Shown in pieces: positions 8,343 through 17,380 of a DNA stretch of 64,000 bases. A program made the position numbers and the translations under genes. Numbering within the stretch: the first letter of the stretch is position 1; every line of letters begins with the position of its first letter. Source of the stretch: CAYSCS01 sp964429695 (GTDB lineage: Bacteria; Acidobacteriota; Aminicenantia; Aminicenantales; Aminicenantaceae); the NCBI GenBank assembly GCA_964429695.1, contig CAYSCS010000073.1:62001-126000 (forward strand), given 5' to 3'. Below the pieces are notes generated by a model that was given only the letters and a program-made list of their open reading frames with translations, was not told the origin of the DNA and did no database searches.

Positions 8343-9691
8343 CTCCGCCTCCTTAAAGAATCGAATATTTTGTTGAGTTCAGCCTCAAGCGCTTCTTTAT
8401 TCTTTGAGCTCAAGGCGCCGACTGCAATTTCTGTTGATTTTTCTTCTTGCTCGAGGATTGCCTTTATTTCCCTTATAGGCCAGTAGAAGGCAAGCATCAG
8501 TCCCATCATCAAAAAGGCACATCCCGTCCAGATGAGAGGGGTGCCGGGGTCGCGAGCTACCTGAATGACCGAAAATTGCCTTGCCCGTATCTCGGTGATT
8601 TCAATTTTTAAATCATCTTTATTCTTCTGGTGAAGAGAGGCGAAATCTGGAAACCTTGAGAAAACCCATCCTGAGAAAATTCTTTGACCATCTTTCCATC
8701 CTTCTATGAAAGCCGCTGGATTATTCGGTTGGAGAGAGCGCGTCCTTATTTGCTTGTTTTCGTCAATCATGAAATCAGGGACAAAGCGAGTGACTTTAAT
8801 TTCTATCTCTCCTCCCCAAAGCCTTACTCTTTCACCAACCTCCAATGAAATTCTTTCAGGTCCCTCAGTTGATTTATTGTTTGAGATTAGAAGTTCAAGA
8901 GAGGGGCTCTCCCAATCCAAGCCATAACTTGATTGATAGAAAAGCAAGCCTTTGTAAGATAAGGGATGATTGACTTCAATCACTTTATTAAGTTGGGGCG
9001 CTCCTTTTTCTAATACCGTGAGAGTACTCTTCCAGTCTTTTACGCTTCCGTTAGCATAGAATTCAGTCTCGAATTTTTCCAACCTGATTTTGAAATCAGC
9101 TCTAGGAACAGGAATTACTTCTTGTTCGTAGAGGATGAGGTTTTCACGAAAACCACCCAGACCGCTCAGAATTCCTCCAGCGAGGATGATAAGCAGACCC
9201 AAATGCACAATGTCCGAACCGAAGGCACCCAGCAACCTTTTTCTACCTATAATAAATATTTTCCCTTCACCTTCCCTTTCTCTTACTCGATAGTGTCTGA
9301 GTCGGAGCTCCCCTCTCAATTCTTCTTTTGCCTTAAGCACGCTCCAGTTTTTTCTAATTTTTTTTGAAATTTTTAGAAGCTGGAGATTTTTTTGTTCTGT
9401 TTCAAATTGGGGGTTAAGAATCCTTCTTAATTTCGGCATGAGGCGAATCAGGGTACAGGTGATGATGTTTAGGGAGAAGATGAAGAGAAGCCCTATGAAC
9501 CAGAAGGAGTGATAGAGATTTGTAATTTTAAGCCGGATTAGAAGCTGAGCAAGAGAGCCATAACGAGCAAAATATTCGGCAGGGGGTCTCTGCTGAGGAA
9601 CAAGAGTTCCAAATACCGAGGAGATTGTGATGAGGGAGATGATTACAAGAGCAAGCTTGATGCTCTTAAAAAAATTTAATAATCTTTGCAT
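8339..9691 (-). CDS. resB: cytochrome c biogenesis protein ResB/Ccs1
   Basis: This 450-residue protein has three N-terminal transmembrane helices (about 12-32, 63-85, 150-172), a large periplasmic domain and a C-terminal helix (PLIWTGCAFLMMGLMLAFYWP) followed by a short cytoplasmic tail, the standard ResB topology. The opening FFKSIKLALVIISLI and the TVPQQ-like LVPQQRPP segment are typical. It partners CcsA in holding reduced apocytochrome and heme at the synthase. I take ATG at 9691, nine bases after GAGGTGA, over an in-frame TTG at 9697 only three bases away. It heads the resB-ccsA-18-heme-Rieske-cytochrome b-nonaheme operon, and the island's TATAGAA dyad lies about 28 bp upstream. Confidence 0.9.
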   Translation of the reverse strand: MQRLLNFFKSIKLALVIISLITISSVFGTLVPQQRPPAEYFARYGSLAQLLIRLKITNLYHSFWFIGLLFIFSLNIITCTLIRLMPKLRRILNPQFETEQKNLQLLKISKKIRKNWSVLKAKEELRGELRLRHYRVREREGEGKIFIIGRKRLLGAFGSDIVHLGLLIILAGGILSGLGGFRENLILYEQEVIPVPRADFKIRLEKFETEFYANGSVKDWKSTLTVLEKGAPQLNKVIEVNHPLSYKGLLFYQSSYGLDWESPSLELLISNNKSTEGPERISLEVGERVRLWGGEIEIKVTRFVPDFMIDENKQIRTRSLQPNNPAAFIEGWKDGQRIFSGWVFSRFPDFASLHQKNKDDLKIEITEIRARQFSVIQVARDPGTPLIWTGCAFLMMGLMLAFYWPIREIKAILEQEEKSTEIAVGALSSKNKEALEAELNKIFDSLRRRS

Positions 9692-9711
9692 CAGCAAACT
9701 TCACCTCAATT

Positions 9712-9736
9712 TTTATTAATTTTATAGAATTAATAG
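9712..9736 (-). promoter_or_regulatory. TATAGAA dyad upstream of resB operon
   Basis: ATTTTATAGAAT at 9719-9730 differs by one base from the palindrome at 1160-1171, and the flanks match too (TATTAATT before it, an AATA run after). It lies just upstream of the resB ribosome-binding site, close enough to the likely promoter for a repressor or activator of the operon. The remainder of 9737-9956 is AT-rich and has no gene I can support. Confidence 0.4.
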
Positions 9737-9956
9737 ATTTATTTCAATCTTAAATGTCTCTATTTTAGATAAAATTTAAACTCAAAGAAATGGCTCCTCC
9801 TTCCTGTCCTACCTTCTTCTTCCCAAGAACTTCCAAAGAAGCGAAGGATGAGATTATTCTCTTTTATTTCTTCTTTTGCTCTTGAGTCTCTCTTTAAAAA
9901 CAAGTTTTAGGGAGGCGAATTTTCGCAACTTAAGATACGGGAAGGTTGAATCGGGC

Positions 9957-11192
9957 TCATTTCCTGGAGCTTCTGAGCTCCTCGGCCCTTTCCTTTATCT
10001 CGGTGAGACTTCGCCTCATCTCACTCCACCCGTACCAGAGGGCATAATCAGGATTAGCGTGGAATGTACCCTGGAAAGTCCTCATCCTGTGCTCGAGAAA
10101 CATGACAAAAAGCTTCTGCTCTATGGCAGTTGGGGCATCGTGGAAAGTAAGTAAATCAGGGAAGGGAGAGGAATATGATTCTGGTTTGACGAGTATTCCA
10201 TCTTTGTAGAGTGAAGCAACAATCCTAATTGCCTCTGCCATCAGCCTGTCTGCTTCGCGGATTATCTGGTCTCCTTTTTCGAGTTCGGCCTTGGCAAAAT
10301 TGCGGGAGTGACACTGGTTGCAGGTGGTAAGCATCTTTTCTCTTTCTTTCTCCCATTCATCTTGAGTAAGGCGGGCTACCCTTGCTTGTTTTACAACATC
10401 TAATCTTGGGGTTGGATTCCCTTTCGGGTCGAGTACACCCAGGGCCTGGAGGATTGTTACTCTATCCGCTGCCCACTGTTTGTCATCCGGCAGGGGAAGG
10501 CGGACTGCCAGGAATCCCCATGAAGTAAGAACATTGTGGTCTCCCTTAACCATGTGACAGGTCTGACAGGTTGGAGCAGCCACAGTCTCAGGCAAGGTTC
10601 TGTTTTGCTTCAAGAGAAACCTGACCCCATGCTTTGAACCTGAATACATCTCCCATTGAGGATGATCAAACCCCATGTGGCAGGTCTGGCAGGCCTGAGG
10701 CTGACGGGCTTCTTGCACAGAAAAGACATGGCGGGTGTGACAGGCATCGCAGGAAGCAACGCCAAATCCTGGACCATGTTTCTTCAAGTGCTTAATCTCT
10801 TCTTCGGATTTCAAACCTATTTTGTGGCATCCACCGCACCCCTTCATTCCTTCCATGAGCGCCATGGGCTGCCAGTGCGCAGTGGGCATGGCTTTCATTG
10901 CTGCCCATGCGGCTGCGTGCTTTCCTGACTTGAATTGTTCCACCCTTTCTGGATGACAATTGGCACAAGTCTCGGGTTGGGGAATCTGAGCCCTTTCCAC
11001 ATCCTGCGAACCCTTATGCATATCGCCATGGCAAATGGAGCAAGTTACTTCATTCTGGCTATGTTTACTGAGCTGCCAATCATTGACGATGTTGGGAGTC
11101 GACTTTTTATGACAATCCACACATTCTTGGGAAAATAGAAGAACTGAAAAACCAAGACTCAAGAAAAAGGAAAAGAAAACCTTCCCTTTCAA
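9957..11192 (-). CDS. HAO-family octaheme cytochrome c
   Basis: The 411-residue exported protein has eight CxxCH motifs: CVDCH, CSICH, CANCH, CGGCH, CDACH, CQTCH, CQTCH and CNQCH. The GFDHPQWEMYSGSKHG segment after heme 6 and the CQTCHMVKGDHN segment at heme 7 are strong marks of the hydroxylamine oxidoreductase family. Members oxidise hydroxylamine or hydrazine, or in reverse reduce nitrite, depending on whether heme 4 is a tyrosine-crosslinked P460. A C-terminal NPDYALWYGW segment holds tyrosines near the place of the crosslinking residue, but alignment is needed to decide. Start is a TTG at 11192 with GGGAGG five bases before; no ATG fits the signal peptide. It is a single gene between the outer-membrane conduit and the resB operon, with its own upstream palindrome. 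Confidence 0.8.
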   Translation of the reverse strand: MKGKVFFSFFLSLGFSVLLFSQECVDCHKKSTPNIVNDWQLSKHSQNEVTCSICHGDMHKGSQDVERAQIPQPETCANCHPERVEQFKSGKHAAAWAAMKAMPTAHWQPMALMEGMKGCGGCHKIGLKSEEEIKHLKKHGPGFGVASCDACHTRHVFSVQEARQPQACQTCHMGFDHPQWEMYSGSKHGVRFLLKQNRTLPETVAAPTCQTCHMVKGDHNVLTSWGFLAVRLPLPDDKQWAADRVTILQALGVLDPKGNPTPRLDVVKQARVARLTQDEWEKEREKMLTTCNQCHSRNFAKAELEKGDQIIREADRLMAEAIRIVASLYKDGILVKPESYSSPFPDLLTFHDAPTAIEQKLFVMFLEHRMRTFQGTFHANPDYALWYGWSEMRRSLTEIKERAEELRSSRK

Positions 11193-11546
11193 TTAAACCT
11201 CCCTTTTTTACAAAATTTAGGTTTTATTTTAATTTTCATGAAAATTTTCCTCGAAAGACCCTTTCTCTTCTTTATCTTATCGACCTATATATAAGCAATC
11301 AGGTTCGAATTTTCAACATATTTTTAAGCTCTCAAGGCTCATCTCTAAGCAAAAAAAATTAACTGAAGATTAAAAACTTCAAAATGCCGAGGAGTGATAG
11401 AAAAGGGGTTCGATATAAGGAGAGGAATGAAAGATAGACTTTTTTGTGCTTTTCTTTCCATAACCCTCAAAATTAAAAGAAGATATCTTTTTCTTTTCCT
11501 TTTTCCTTTATATTTTCTTACCAACTGATTTCTACTTTTTCTTCCC
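11193..11546 (-). promoter_or_regulatory. intergenic region with 16-bp palindrome upstream of the HAO-family gene
   Basis: AATTTTCATGAAAATT at 11231-11246 is a perfect 16-bp palindrome about 40 bp upstream of the TTG start of the octaheme gene. It could be an operator for that gene. Its sequence is unrelated to the TATAGAA dyad at the other cytochrome promoters, suggesting separate control. The rest of the 354-bp gap is AT-rich, with no gene seen. Confidence 0.35.
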
Positions 11547-13703
11547 CTAACGCCATTCGAATCTCTGCCTCTTGCCCCCGAGATGTTCGATGGAATCCAC
11601 CAGGAGCTGGGCAATGTAACGTGAATTGTGGATGTATCCACCTGGCTCTTTTTTACTGAGCTGGAAGTTGTATGCGGCTTTGAGGAGAGCAGGGTCAAAG
11701 GAATTGTAACCATTGGGATAGATGTTTTCTCCTGGGTCTACTTTCCCGTTTGCGTTGAGGTCATAGAAGAAATAGGGATAAGTGTGTCCATCATACACTA
11801 GCGCTGCTTTGAGTACCTCGAGAGCATATTTTCGGATCTCAGCATAGAGGAGCTTTTCCAGTCCCTTCAACTCTTCTCTTATGGATTCAGAGATGTCGCC
11901 GTCTCCATCATAGTCTGGAATGGTGGCAGGACGGATGCCTCTGAAATGAAATTTTCTCGGGTCAGTCCCTTTTTGTGGCTGGGAAATATCATTTCCATGG
12001 CAGAAGACACAGTCTGCTGGGTCAGGACTCTGAACATTGTGGAGGTGTCCTGTGATATCATAGGGCGCATTTTCGCTTTTTGTTCCCATGTGGCATTCGA
12101 CGCAAGTTTGGAATTTCCCTTGGTGGCTGAGGAAAGGTGTGCGGGTAGCGTAATTTCTATTTGGGAATTCGAAGCCTGCCTTGACTTCACTTCCGAAAAG
12201 CACGGCTGCTGCAGGGTAGTAATGGATGTTGATGAATGAGTAAGGACCAGGAGAAGAGGAGATGGTTTCCTTGACAGTGAATTTTGAGGCTCGGCCCTGA
12301 TGACAGTTTAGGCACAGATTGCTTGAATCTCCCATATCCTTGCTTATCCCCGAGGGAAATCTTACTGCCCCTGCTTTTCTCATCCCAGGAGGAGTGGTAT
12401 GACATGTTATACAGAGGAGACCATTTGAAGGTTCTTCGCTTACAGTTTTTCCCTGCTCAAGGAAAGAGGAAAGGCCTTGGGAACTATGACATTTGGAACA
12501 TGAAGCTGGGACTTTCCCTTCTTCGTCCCAGTGCCTCCATGCTTCGGCTGAGCCATTGAAATGTCCCTCATCTTCCCTGTAGATACCGGCCAAGAGATGA
12601 GAATCTTCGAGTTTTCGATTGAGGTCTTCGAGGGAATCGAAGAGGAGCTCGATGATGTATTTTCCACCGTGTGCATAGGAGTTGGGGTCTTTCTGAGCTA
12701 CCTGGTAATTGTAGGCAGCCTTGAGAAGACGCGGGGTAAAGGTAATATATCTATTGGCAAAATTAATCTCATTCTCATCCGCTTGGCCATTATCGTTTAA
12801 GTCATTGAAGAAATAAGGATAAGTATGTGAGTCATAGACTATGGGGTTTAAGACTATTTCGCGCGCATATTTTTTTATCCCTAGGTAGAGTCTTTCCTTT
12901 AAATCTTCGATCTCATAATAGATGCCTTCAACCATGTCCCCATCGCCATCATAATCAACGAATGAGCCATAAAAACGGATGTCTTTGGGGTCCTTTATTC
13001 CCGTGTGGCAAGTGTTGCAGGAGTTAATGTCAATCTTGAGGGAGTGAGGATTGTGGCATGTGGTGCAAGCGTTGTAGCCAGTTAAGTGAGAGAATCTAGA
13101 GTCATAGGATTTTCCCGAATATTCGTAGCCCCCTCTTACGAAAGTTCCAAATTGGGTGACAGCAGCGGCATAATAATGGATGTTGATGAAACCGAGGGCT
13201 TGGCTGACAACATCCTCTTCCACCGAAGCTCTTGCGATTGCTTCATTCACAGAATTCGTGGATGCCCTTCCCTGGTGACATTCTATACATAAGGCTTCTG
13301 GACCGAGATTTTCAACAGTTTTTCCAGAAGGGAAAGTCACTGCGCTACGTTCATGAGTTAAGCCTGATTTATAATCTGAATGGCAGGCTTCACATTCTAT
13401 GGTTGTTCCTGTTTTAGCGCTTGAGTCAACCTTTTCAGGAGTAGAGCCATCTACACCGAGAAAGTCCCTAAAACCAGGAGTTGAATGACATTTGGCGCAG
13501 GTGGGGGGTATCTCACCTTCTTCATTCCAGTGAGTGAATGCCTCTGCAGATGAGTCTGCATGCCCTGAGGTTTCCCACAGTTTTCTGGCGTGTGATTCTT
13601 TTGACTGGATGGAAGACTCTTCATCTGGTTTTGCCTTCAGGGCAAGAAGGACAAGGCAGAATAAAGCCCCCAGCGTGGCCACTATTCTAAGGTATTTCCC
13701 CAT
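11547..13703 (-). CDS. secreted decaheme cytochrome built from two pentaheme repeats with calcium-type loops
   Basis: The 718-residue protein has an N-terminal hydrophobic segment (LRIVATLGALFCLVLLALKA) and then two homologous halves, about residues 35-375 and 380-715. Each half has five CxxCH motifs in the same order (CAKCH, CEACH, CIECH, CTTCH, CNTCH; then CSKCH, CITCH, CLNCH, CVECH, CVFCH). Each also has FINIHYY, a DYDGDGD loop and a DLNxNGxxD loop, the last two resembling EF-hand or dockerin calcium sites. GHF/GSAEAWRHW and YDSHTYPYFF/YDGHTYPYFF also repeat. It follows the barrel gene by 15 bp, so by analogy with MtrC/OmcA it is probably the cell-surface terminal cytochrome. No canonical lipobox is present (ALFC is poor), so the anchoring is unclear. 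No homology to MtrC is claimed. Confidence 0.8.
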   Translation of the reverse strand: MGKYLRIVATLGALFCLVLLALKAKPDEESSIQSKESHARKLWETSGHADSSAEAFTHWNEEGEIPPTCAKCHSTPGFRDFLGVDGSTPEKVDSSAKTGTTIECEACHSDYKSGLTHERSAVTFPSGKTVENLGPEALCIECHQGRASTNSVNEAIARASVEEDVVSQALGFINIHYYAAAVTQFGTFVRGGYEYSGKSYDSRFSHLTGYNACTTCHNPHSLKIDINSCNTCHTGIKDPKDIRFYGSFVDYDGDGDMVEGIYYEIEDLKERLYLGIKKYAREIVLNPIVYDSHTYPYFFNDLNDNGQADENEINFANRYITFTPRLLKAAYNYQVAQKDPNSYAHGGKYIIELLFDSLEDLNRKLEDSHLLAGIYREDEGHFNGSAEAWRHWDEEGKVPASCSKCHSSQGLSSFLEQGKTVSEEPSNGLLCITCHTTPPGMRKAGAVRFPSGISKDMGDSSNLCLNCHQGRASKFTVKETISSSPGPYSFINIHYYPAAAVLFGSEVKAGFEFPNRNYATRTPFLSHQGKFQTCVECHMGTKSENAPYDITGHLHNVQSPDPADCVFCHGNDISQPQKGTDPRKFHFRGIRPATIPDYDGDGDISESIREELKGLEKLLYAEIRKYALEVLKAALVYDGHTYPYFFYDLNANGKVDPGENIYPNGYNSFDPALLKAAYNFQLSKKEPGGYIHNSRYIAQLLVDSIEHLGGKRQRFEWR

Positions 13704-13718
13704 TTCACCCTCCTTCGT

Positions 13719-15626
13719 CTATTCCCATCTGTAAGAGAAAGAAATCTCCAATATGTTCGCTCCGTAATCATTAAACCCAGAGAGCCTCTCTTTAAATTTG
13801 AGATAACGATAACCGGCCGAAGCAGAAATACCATTGGGAAAGAGATATTCAAGATATGCTTTAATCAAATTCCTGGAAATTTCCCAGAAACCCAGATTCC
13901 AGTAGAGATTTCCCGAGGCACCGATTTTCAAGCGCTCTGTTAGATTCAACAGAAGTGAGGAATCAAGAAGGTTCGATCTTCCTTCATAAAGAATTTCCCA
14001 GAGAAATGTGCCTCCTGGTCCGCTAAACGAAGGAGGATAGGCAATGTTTCGCTTCCCTTCATGTCTCTGATCAATCAAGGAATATCCGCCCGAAACCAAA
14101 ATTGCTTTGCTCCTGTATGAAGCCTGAAGGCTGAGCTGATTCCTTCGCGACTGCCAGAGATTTAAAAAGACCTCACTCTCTGAGCCTTTCCAGAGATAGG
14201 AACCTAAGAGGTTTATTTTTTCGAAACGAGTCCTGAAGCTCACTCTGAAACGAGAGAAGCTTGTGGGAGAAATTAGGGTAAAGGGCTCGTCCAGGAATCC
14301 ATTTTCATAATCGAGATTTATTACGAGGCGAGAAATTGGTTCGATTCTAAAGTTGCCAAAAATTCCCTTCTTCGTGCTTCTTTCTTCATAGGTTATTGTT
14401 TCAAATGGAGAAGTAACTCTTTGAGAAGAAGCTAAGCTCTCTTGCGGGGCTTCAAAGGTTCGAACTTCATGACGATAGCCAAACATAAGGCCTATCTTTG
14501 AAGATAAATGATACTGGAGACCGGTTTCTCCTCCTAGGATGAAAAAGTCAATCTCTGCAGGTAAGAGCTCCTCATCTTTGACTCTTAGCCTGCCTTCTTG
14601 GTTGAAGTCATGGTGGCGAAAGCCAGCAAAGAGAGTGAGCTTATCAGAAATGAGAAAGGAAAGGTCGAGGTCATAAAGGTTTATTGAACGTTTGAAGCTC
14701 CCTTTTCCGCTAAGGGAGTAGCTGAAGAATCGGCCAAGGTAATCGATGCCGTCTGCATCTTCAGAGTAATCTAAATCCATGTCTAGGTTGCTGAGCGTTG
14801 CTGAACCAGAGATGCGAAAGATGGAAAGAGGGATGGCGTTTATGCGGATGAGATGAGAATATGATTTCAATTCGTAGGGTTCGTTTAGGGTAAAAAAATT
14901 TAAACTTGAGGGGTATCTTGCCCCTTGCCCACCATCAGCAACCCCAGGGAGAAAAAGCCTTCCCTCATTTTTATAACCCAGAATCTTTTCCTCGAGGATG
15001 AAAGTGTAATTCTTCGTCTGGATTTCAATTCCTGCCCTAACCTCTTTTGAATCTTCTTCAATGGGTTTTTCAAATTCAAACTCGACTCTTTGAATGTCAA
15101 AGGTTGTTGAGCTTTTCCCTTTCTTTGTGAATCTTTCAAAATTTAAATAGAAATCTATGTTTTTGTTTAAATCGACCCTTAGCATACCGCTATCACTTCT
15201 GCGTTCGAAGTCGAGAGGATGAGAGTCGAAGAGCTGACCATTTACTTGATGAAGGTCCTGATAAAAATAGGCTGCTTTTTTCCTCTCGAATTGAAAACTG
15301 TAGGTCTTAAGTTTCTGAAGCCTGAGGAGGAAAATCTCAAAAGGGTCTCCACCATAATTTTGAAGTTCAAGCTCAATCCGATCAAACAATTTTCGGGAGT
15401 CTTGTTCAGGTACGTAATCAAGGTTGAAGTTAAAAAGCCTCACCCCCTCATCCAAATTTATGTCTTCCCTGTATTTGGCTTCGCTTCCAGTCTTAGATAA
15501 AAACCTGTATCCAAGGGAGAATCCGCCTGAAAACTGCTTGAAGTTATCCGCAGCTTGAGAGAAAACAGGAAGAGATATGAGGAAGATTAGGTAACAGATT
15601 GAAAGAGGTGTTTTTCTTTCTCTCAT
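13719..15626 (-). CDS. MtrB-like outer-membrane beta-barrel of a porin-cytochrome complex
   Basis: The 635-residue protein has a cleavable signal peptide (ending near FSQAAD) and a body of alternating polar/hydrophobic strands with many aromatic girdle residues and short turns, ending in ISFSYRWE. There are no heme motifs and no plug domain. Size, absence of TonB features and position directly after a DmsE/MtrA-type decaheme gene (10-bp gap) match MtrB/PioB/DmsF-type barrels, which sheath the periplasmic decaheme through the outer membrane. The N-terminal CxxC of Shewanella MtrB is not visible. AGGAGG precedes the ATG. The family assignment relies mainly on context plus barrel pattern. Confidence 0.65.
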   Translation of the reverse strand: MRERKTPLSICYLIFLISLPVFSQAADNFKQFSGGFSLGYRFLSKTGSEAKYREDINLDEGVRLFNFNLDYVPEQDSRKLFDRIELELQNYGGDPFEIFLLRLQKLKTYSFQFERKKAAYFYQDLHQVNGQLFDSHPLDFERRSDSGMLRVDLNKNIDFYLNFERFTKKGKSSTTFDIQRVEFEFEKPIEEDSKEVRAGIEIQTKNYTFILEEKILGYKNEGRLFLPGVADGGQGARYPSSLNFFTLNEPYELKSYSHLIRINAIPLSIFRISGSATLSNLDMDLDYSEDADGIDYLGRFFSYSLSGKGSFKRSINLYDLDLSFLISDKLTLFAGFRHHDFNQEGRLRVKDEELLPAEIDFFILGGETGLQYHLSSKIGLMFGYRHEVRTFEAPQESLASSQRVTSPFETITYEERSTKKGIFGNFRIEPISRLVINLDYENGFLDEPFTLISPTSFSRFRVSFRTRFEKINLLGSYLWKGSESEVFLNLWQSRRNQLSLQASYRSKAILVSGGYSLIDQRHEGKRNIAYPPSFSGPGGTFLWEILYEGRSNLLDSSLLLNLTERLKIGASGNLYWNLGFWEISRNLIKAYLEYLFPNGISASAGYRYLKFKERLSGFNDYGANILEISFSYRWE

Positions 15627-15636
15627 CTTTTTCCTC

Positions 15637-16497
15637 CTATTTAAGGAAAATCTTGCTCAAGTTTGAACCATGAATGGTTGAATGACAGAGAGTACAGTTT
15701 GTGGAGTAGGAATCAAATCGACTGTGCCAGAAGGGGGCTTGGCCGTGACAGCTGAAGCACAAGTCCGCAACGCTTTGATGGGTTAACAGATGTCGGTTGG
15801 GAGTGCCATGGACTTCATGACAAGAAAGGCAACCTTCTATGCGTGAGGCTCCATGCTCATAAAGAAAGGGCCCTCCTTTATCCCTGTGACAACGCAGGCA
15901 GGATTCGTGTTTGAAGCCTCCGAGCTGAGTTCTTGTCTGAGATTCATGAGGGTCGTGGCAATCAGAGCAGGTGAGGATTCCTTCCTCCAGTCTATGGCGT
16001 TCATTCAACCTGAACTCGGAGAAGATATCTTCATGGCAGGTGAGACAGGTGTTTGTTGAGCTTGAGTTAAGAAAAAATGCCCTTTGCTTTTCTCCATGGA
16101 TGAGATGACAGGAGGTACAGTCGAGTGAGGATTTTGCATGGGGGCTATGGGGAAATCTTGACTTTTTCTCAGGATGGCAGGTAAGGCATCTATTTGATTT
16201 TTGGGTAGGAAGGTCTGTCGCTTTAAAGGCAAAGATAGTCCCTACTTCGCCTTTTTCTAAGTGTTCCTCAACTTCTCCATGACAAGAGCTACATTCGTCA
16301 TGAAAGATTGAAGACAAAGTTGATTTGCGAAAGGTTTGGACTAGCTCTTCGTGACATTGAACACAAGTTTCCACTTGCGATTCGTTGGCGTAAAAGTCAA
16401 GGTTTTTTGGCTCAAGGTTTAAGAAGAGGAGAGAAGCCGAACACAAAATAATGCCCAAAATTATTGTAGCTCTCAAATGAAATCGACCTCTTTTCAT
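15637..16497 (-). CDS. DmsE/MtrA-like periplasmic decaheme cytochrome c
   Basis: The 286-residue protein has an N-terminal export signal (ATIILGIILCSASLLFL) and ten CxxCH motifs: CVQCH, CSSCH, CLTCH, CTSCH, CLTCH, CSDCH, CLRCH, CLSCH, CFSCH, CTLCH. The even spacing, the HGxxRIEGCLSCHEVHG pattern, and the ending CTLCHSTIHGSN are the DmsE/MtrA signature; MtrA is about 330 residues, so this is slightly short. It should form the heme wire inside the barrel encoded next. I choose ATG at 16497, with AAAGGAG close upstream and a proper signal start, over the longer frame from 16563. It is the first gene of the mtrA-mtrB-decaheme unit and has the island's dyad about 100 bp upstream. Confidence 0.85.
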   Translation of the reverse strand: MKRGRFHLRATIILGIILCSASLLFLNLEPKNLDFYANESQVETCVQCHEELVQTFRKSTLSSIFHDECSSCHGEVEEHLEKGEVGTIFAFKATDLPTQKSNRCLTCHPEKKSRFPHSPHAKSSLDCTSCHLIHGEKQRAFFLNSSSTNTCLTCHEDIFSEFRLNERHRLEEGILTCSDCHDPHESQTRTQLGGFKHESCLRCHRDKGGPFLYEHGASRIEGCLSCHEVHGTPNRHLLTHQSVADLCFSCHGQAPFWHSRFDSYSTNCTLCHSTIHGSNLSKIFLK

Positions 16498-16592
16498 TCT
16501 CGGCTCCTTTAGATTTTTCTCTAGGGGAGTCTTAATTTTGGAAAAGGAGGATAACATTCTCATCTTGATTTTTTCTATCTTCTTTAATTTAT

Positions 16593-16620
16593 ATTATTTC
16601 TATAGATTCTATATAAATAA
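16593..16620 (-). promoter_or_regulatory. TATAGA dyad upstream of the porin-cytochrome operon
   Basis: TTTCTATAGATTCTATATAAATA begins at 16597; its TTCTATAGA core (16598-16606) and the following TCTATATAAATA repeat nearly exactly the sequence at 1161-1182 upstream of the FAD oxidoreductase. It lies about 100 bp upstream of the chosen start of the decaheme gene. Interpretation as a shared operator is inference from recurrence at four places. Confidence 0.4.
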
Positions 16621-17380
16621 AAATTTATTTGTCAAGAAAAATAACAAATTTTGAATCTTGAGTTTAACAGAAATTTTTCTGAAGCTGAAGAATATATCAT
16701 GAATCCTAATTTAGGTGAAATATTTTTATTTAGAGAGACTCCAAATTAGCTGAGAAAAAGGAAAGGTTAGATAAGGGCTTTCGATTCATCGCATAAAAGG
16801 GGTTTTCAAATTTAGATTATTGGATTATTGACTTTTGTGCTTAAAATTTCGTTTTCTGGATTAAGAGAAGCTGTGAGGATCAAAAGTTTGATTTTTTTAT
16901 TAATTCTCGAGAATCTCTTTCCTGAGGGAAGGATGAGTGATTCGGAATGATTTCAGCATGCTTTAGCGTGAGTAAAATCAAGAGAAATTAGCGCAAGATC
17001 TTTGGACGCTGAGGCTTAGCCTCGGTTTTCTCCCCTCAAGGAGTATATAATCCCCAATCTTATAGTCCCCATCGCAGGACAATTCTTATCTAAAAGATAA
17101 TTATTTAACCATTGAATATTCTTTAGGGTAAGAAAAGAATCGCTAAGCAACTCCCTGAAGAGTGACTTTTTAGGGGAAATTAAGAGATTTTGTGACTTTA
17201 AGACTTTTCTCTAAAATAAACCATTACTCAGGCTTTTTCTTTAAAAAATAAACTCTTTCTTCTCTTTTCCATGCTGATTTTCTTTGCCCCAGCAACCAAC
17301 CCCAAAAACCCTGGAAGTGATTATTCATTATGCCGCCTCACTTCAACTTCTCGGGAGGTGAACCTTTCTAAGTTAAAAAC
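16621..17380. other. 760-bp intergenic region, one hairpin
   Basis: No gene is supported here. GAGGC-TTA-GCCTC at 17011-17023 forms a small hairpin, extendable by a T-G pair and followed on the plus strand by TTTTC. It is a weak terminator candidate with no obvious gene to serve. The rest is AT-rich, with many stops in all frames. Confidence 0.3.

Noticed and set aside
11547..13703. MtrC/OmcA-type lipoprotein identity for the decaheme
   Set aside because: ALFC is not a proper lipobox and no MtrC-specific motif is visible; only the two-pentaheme design is shared.
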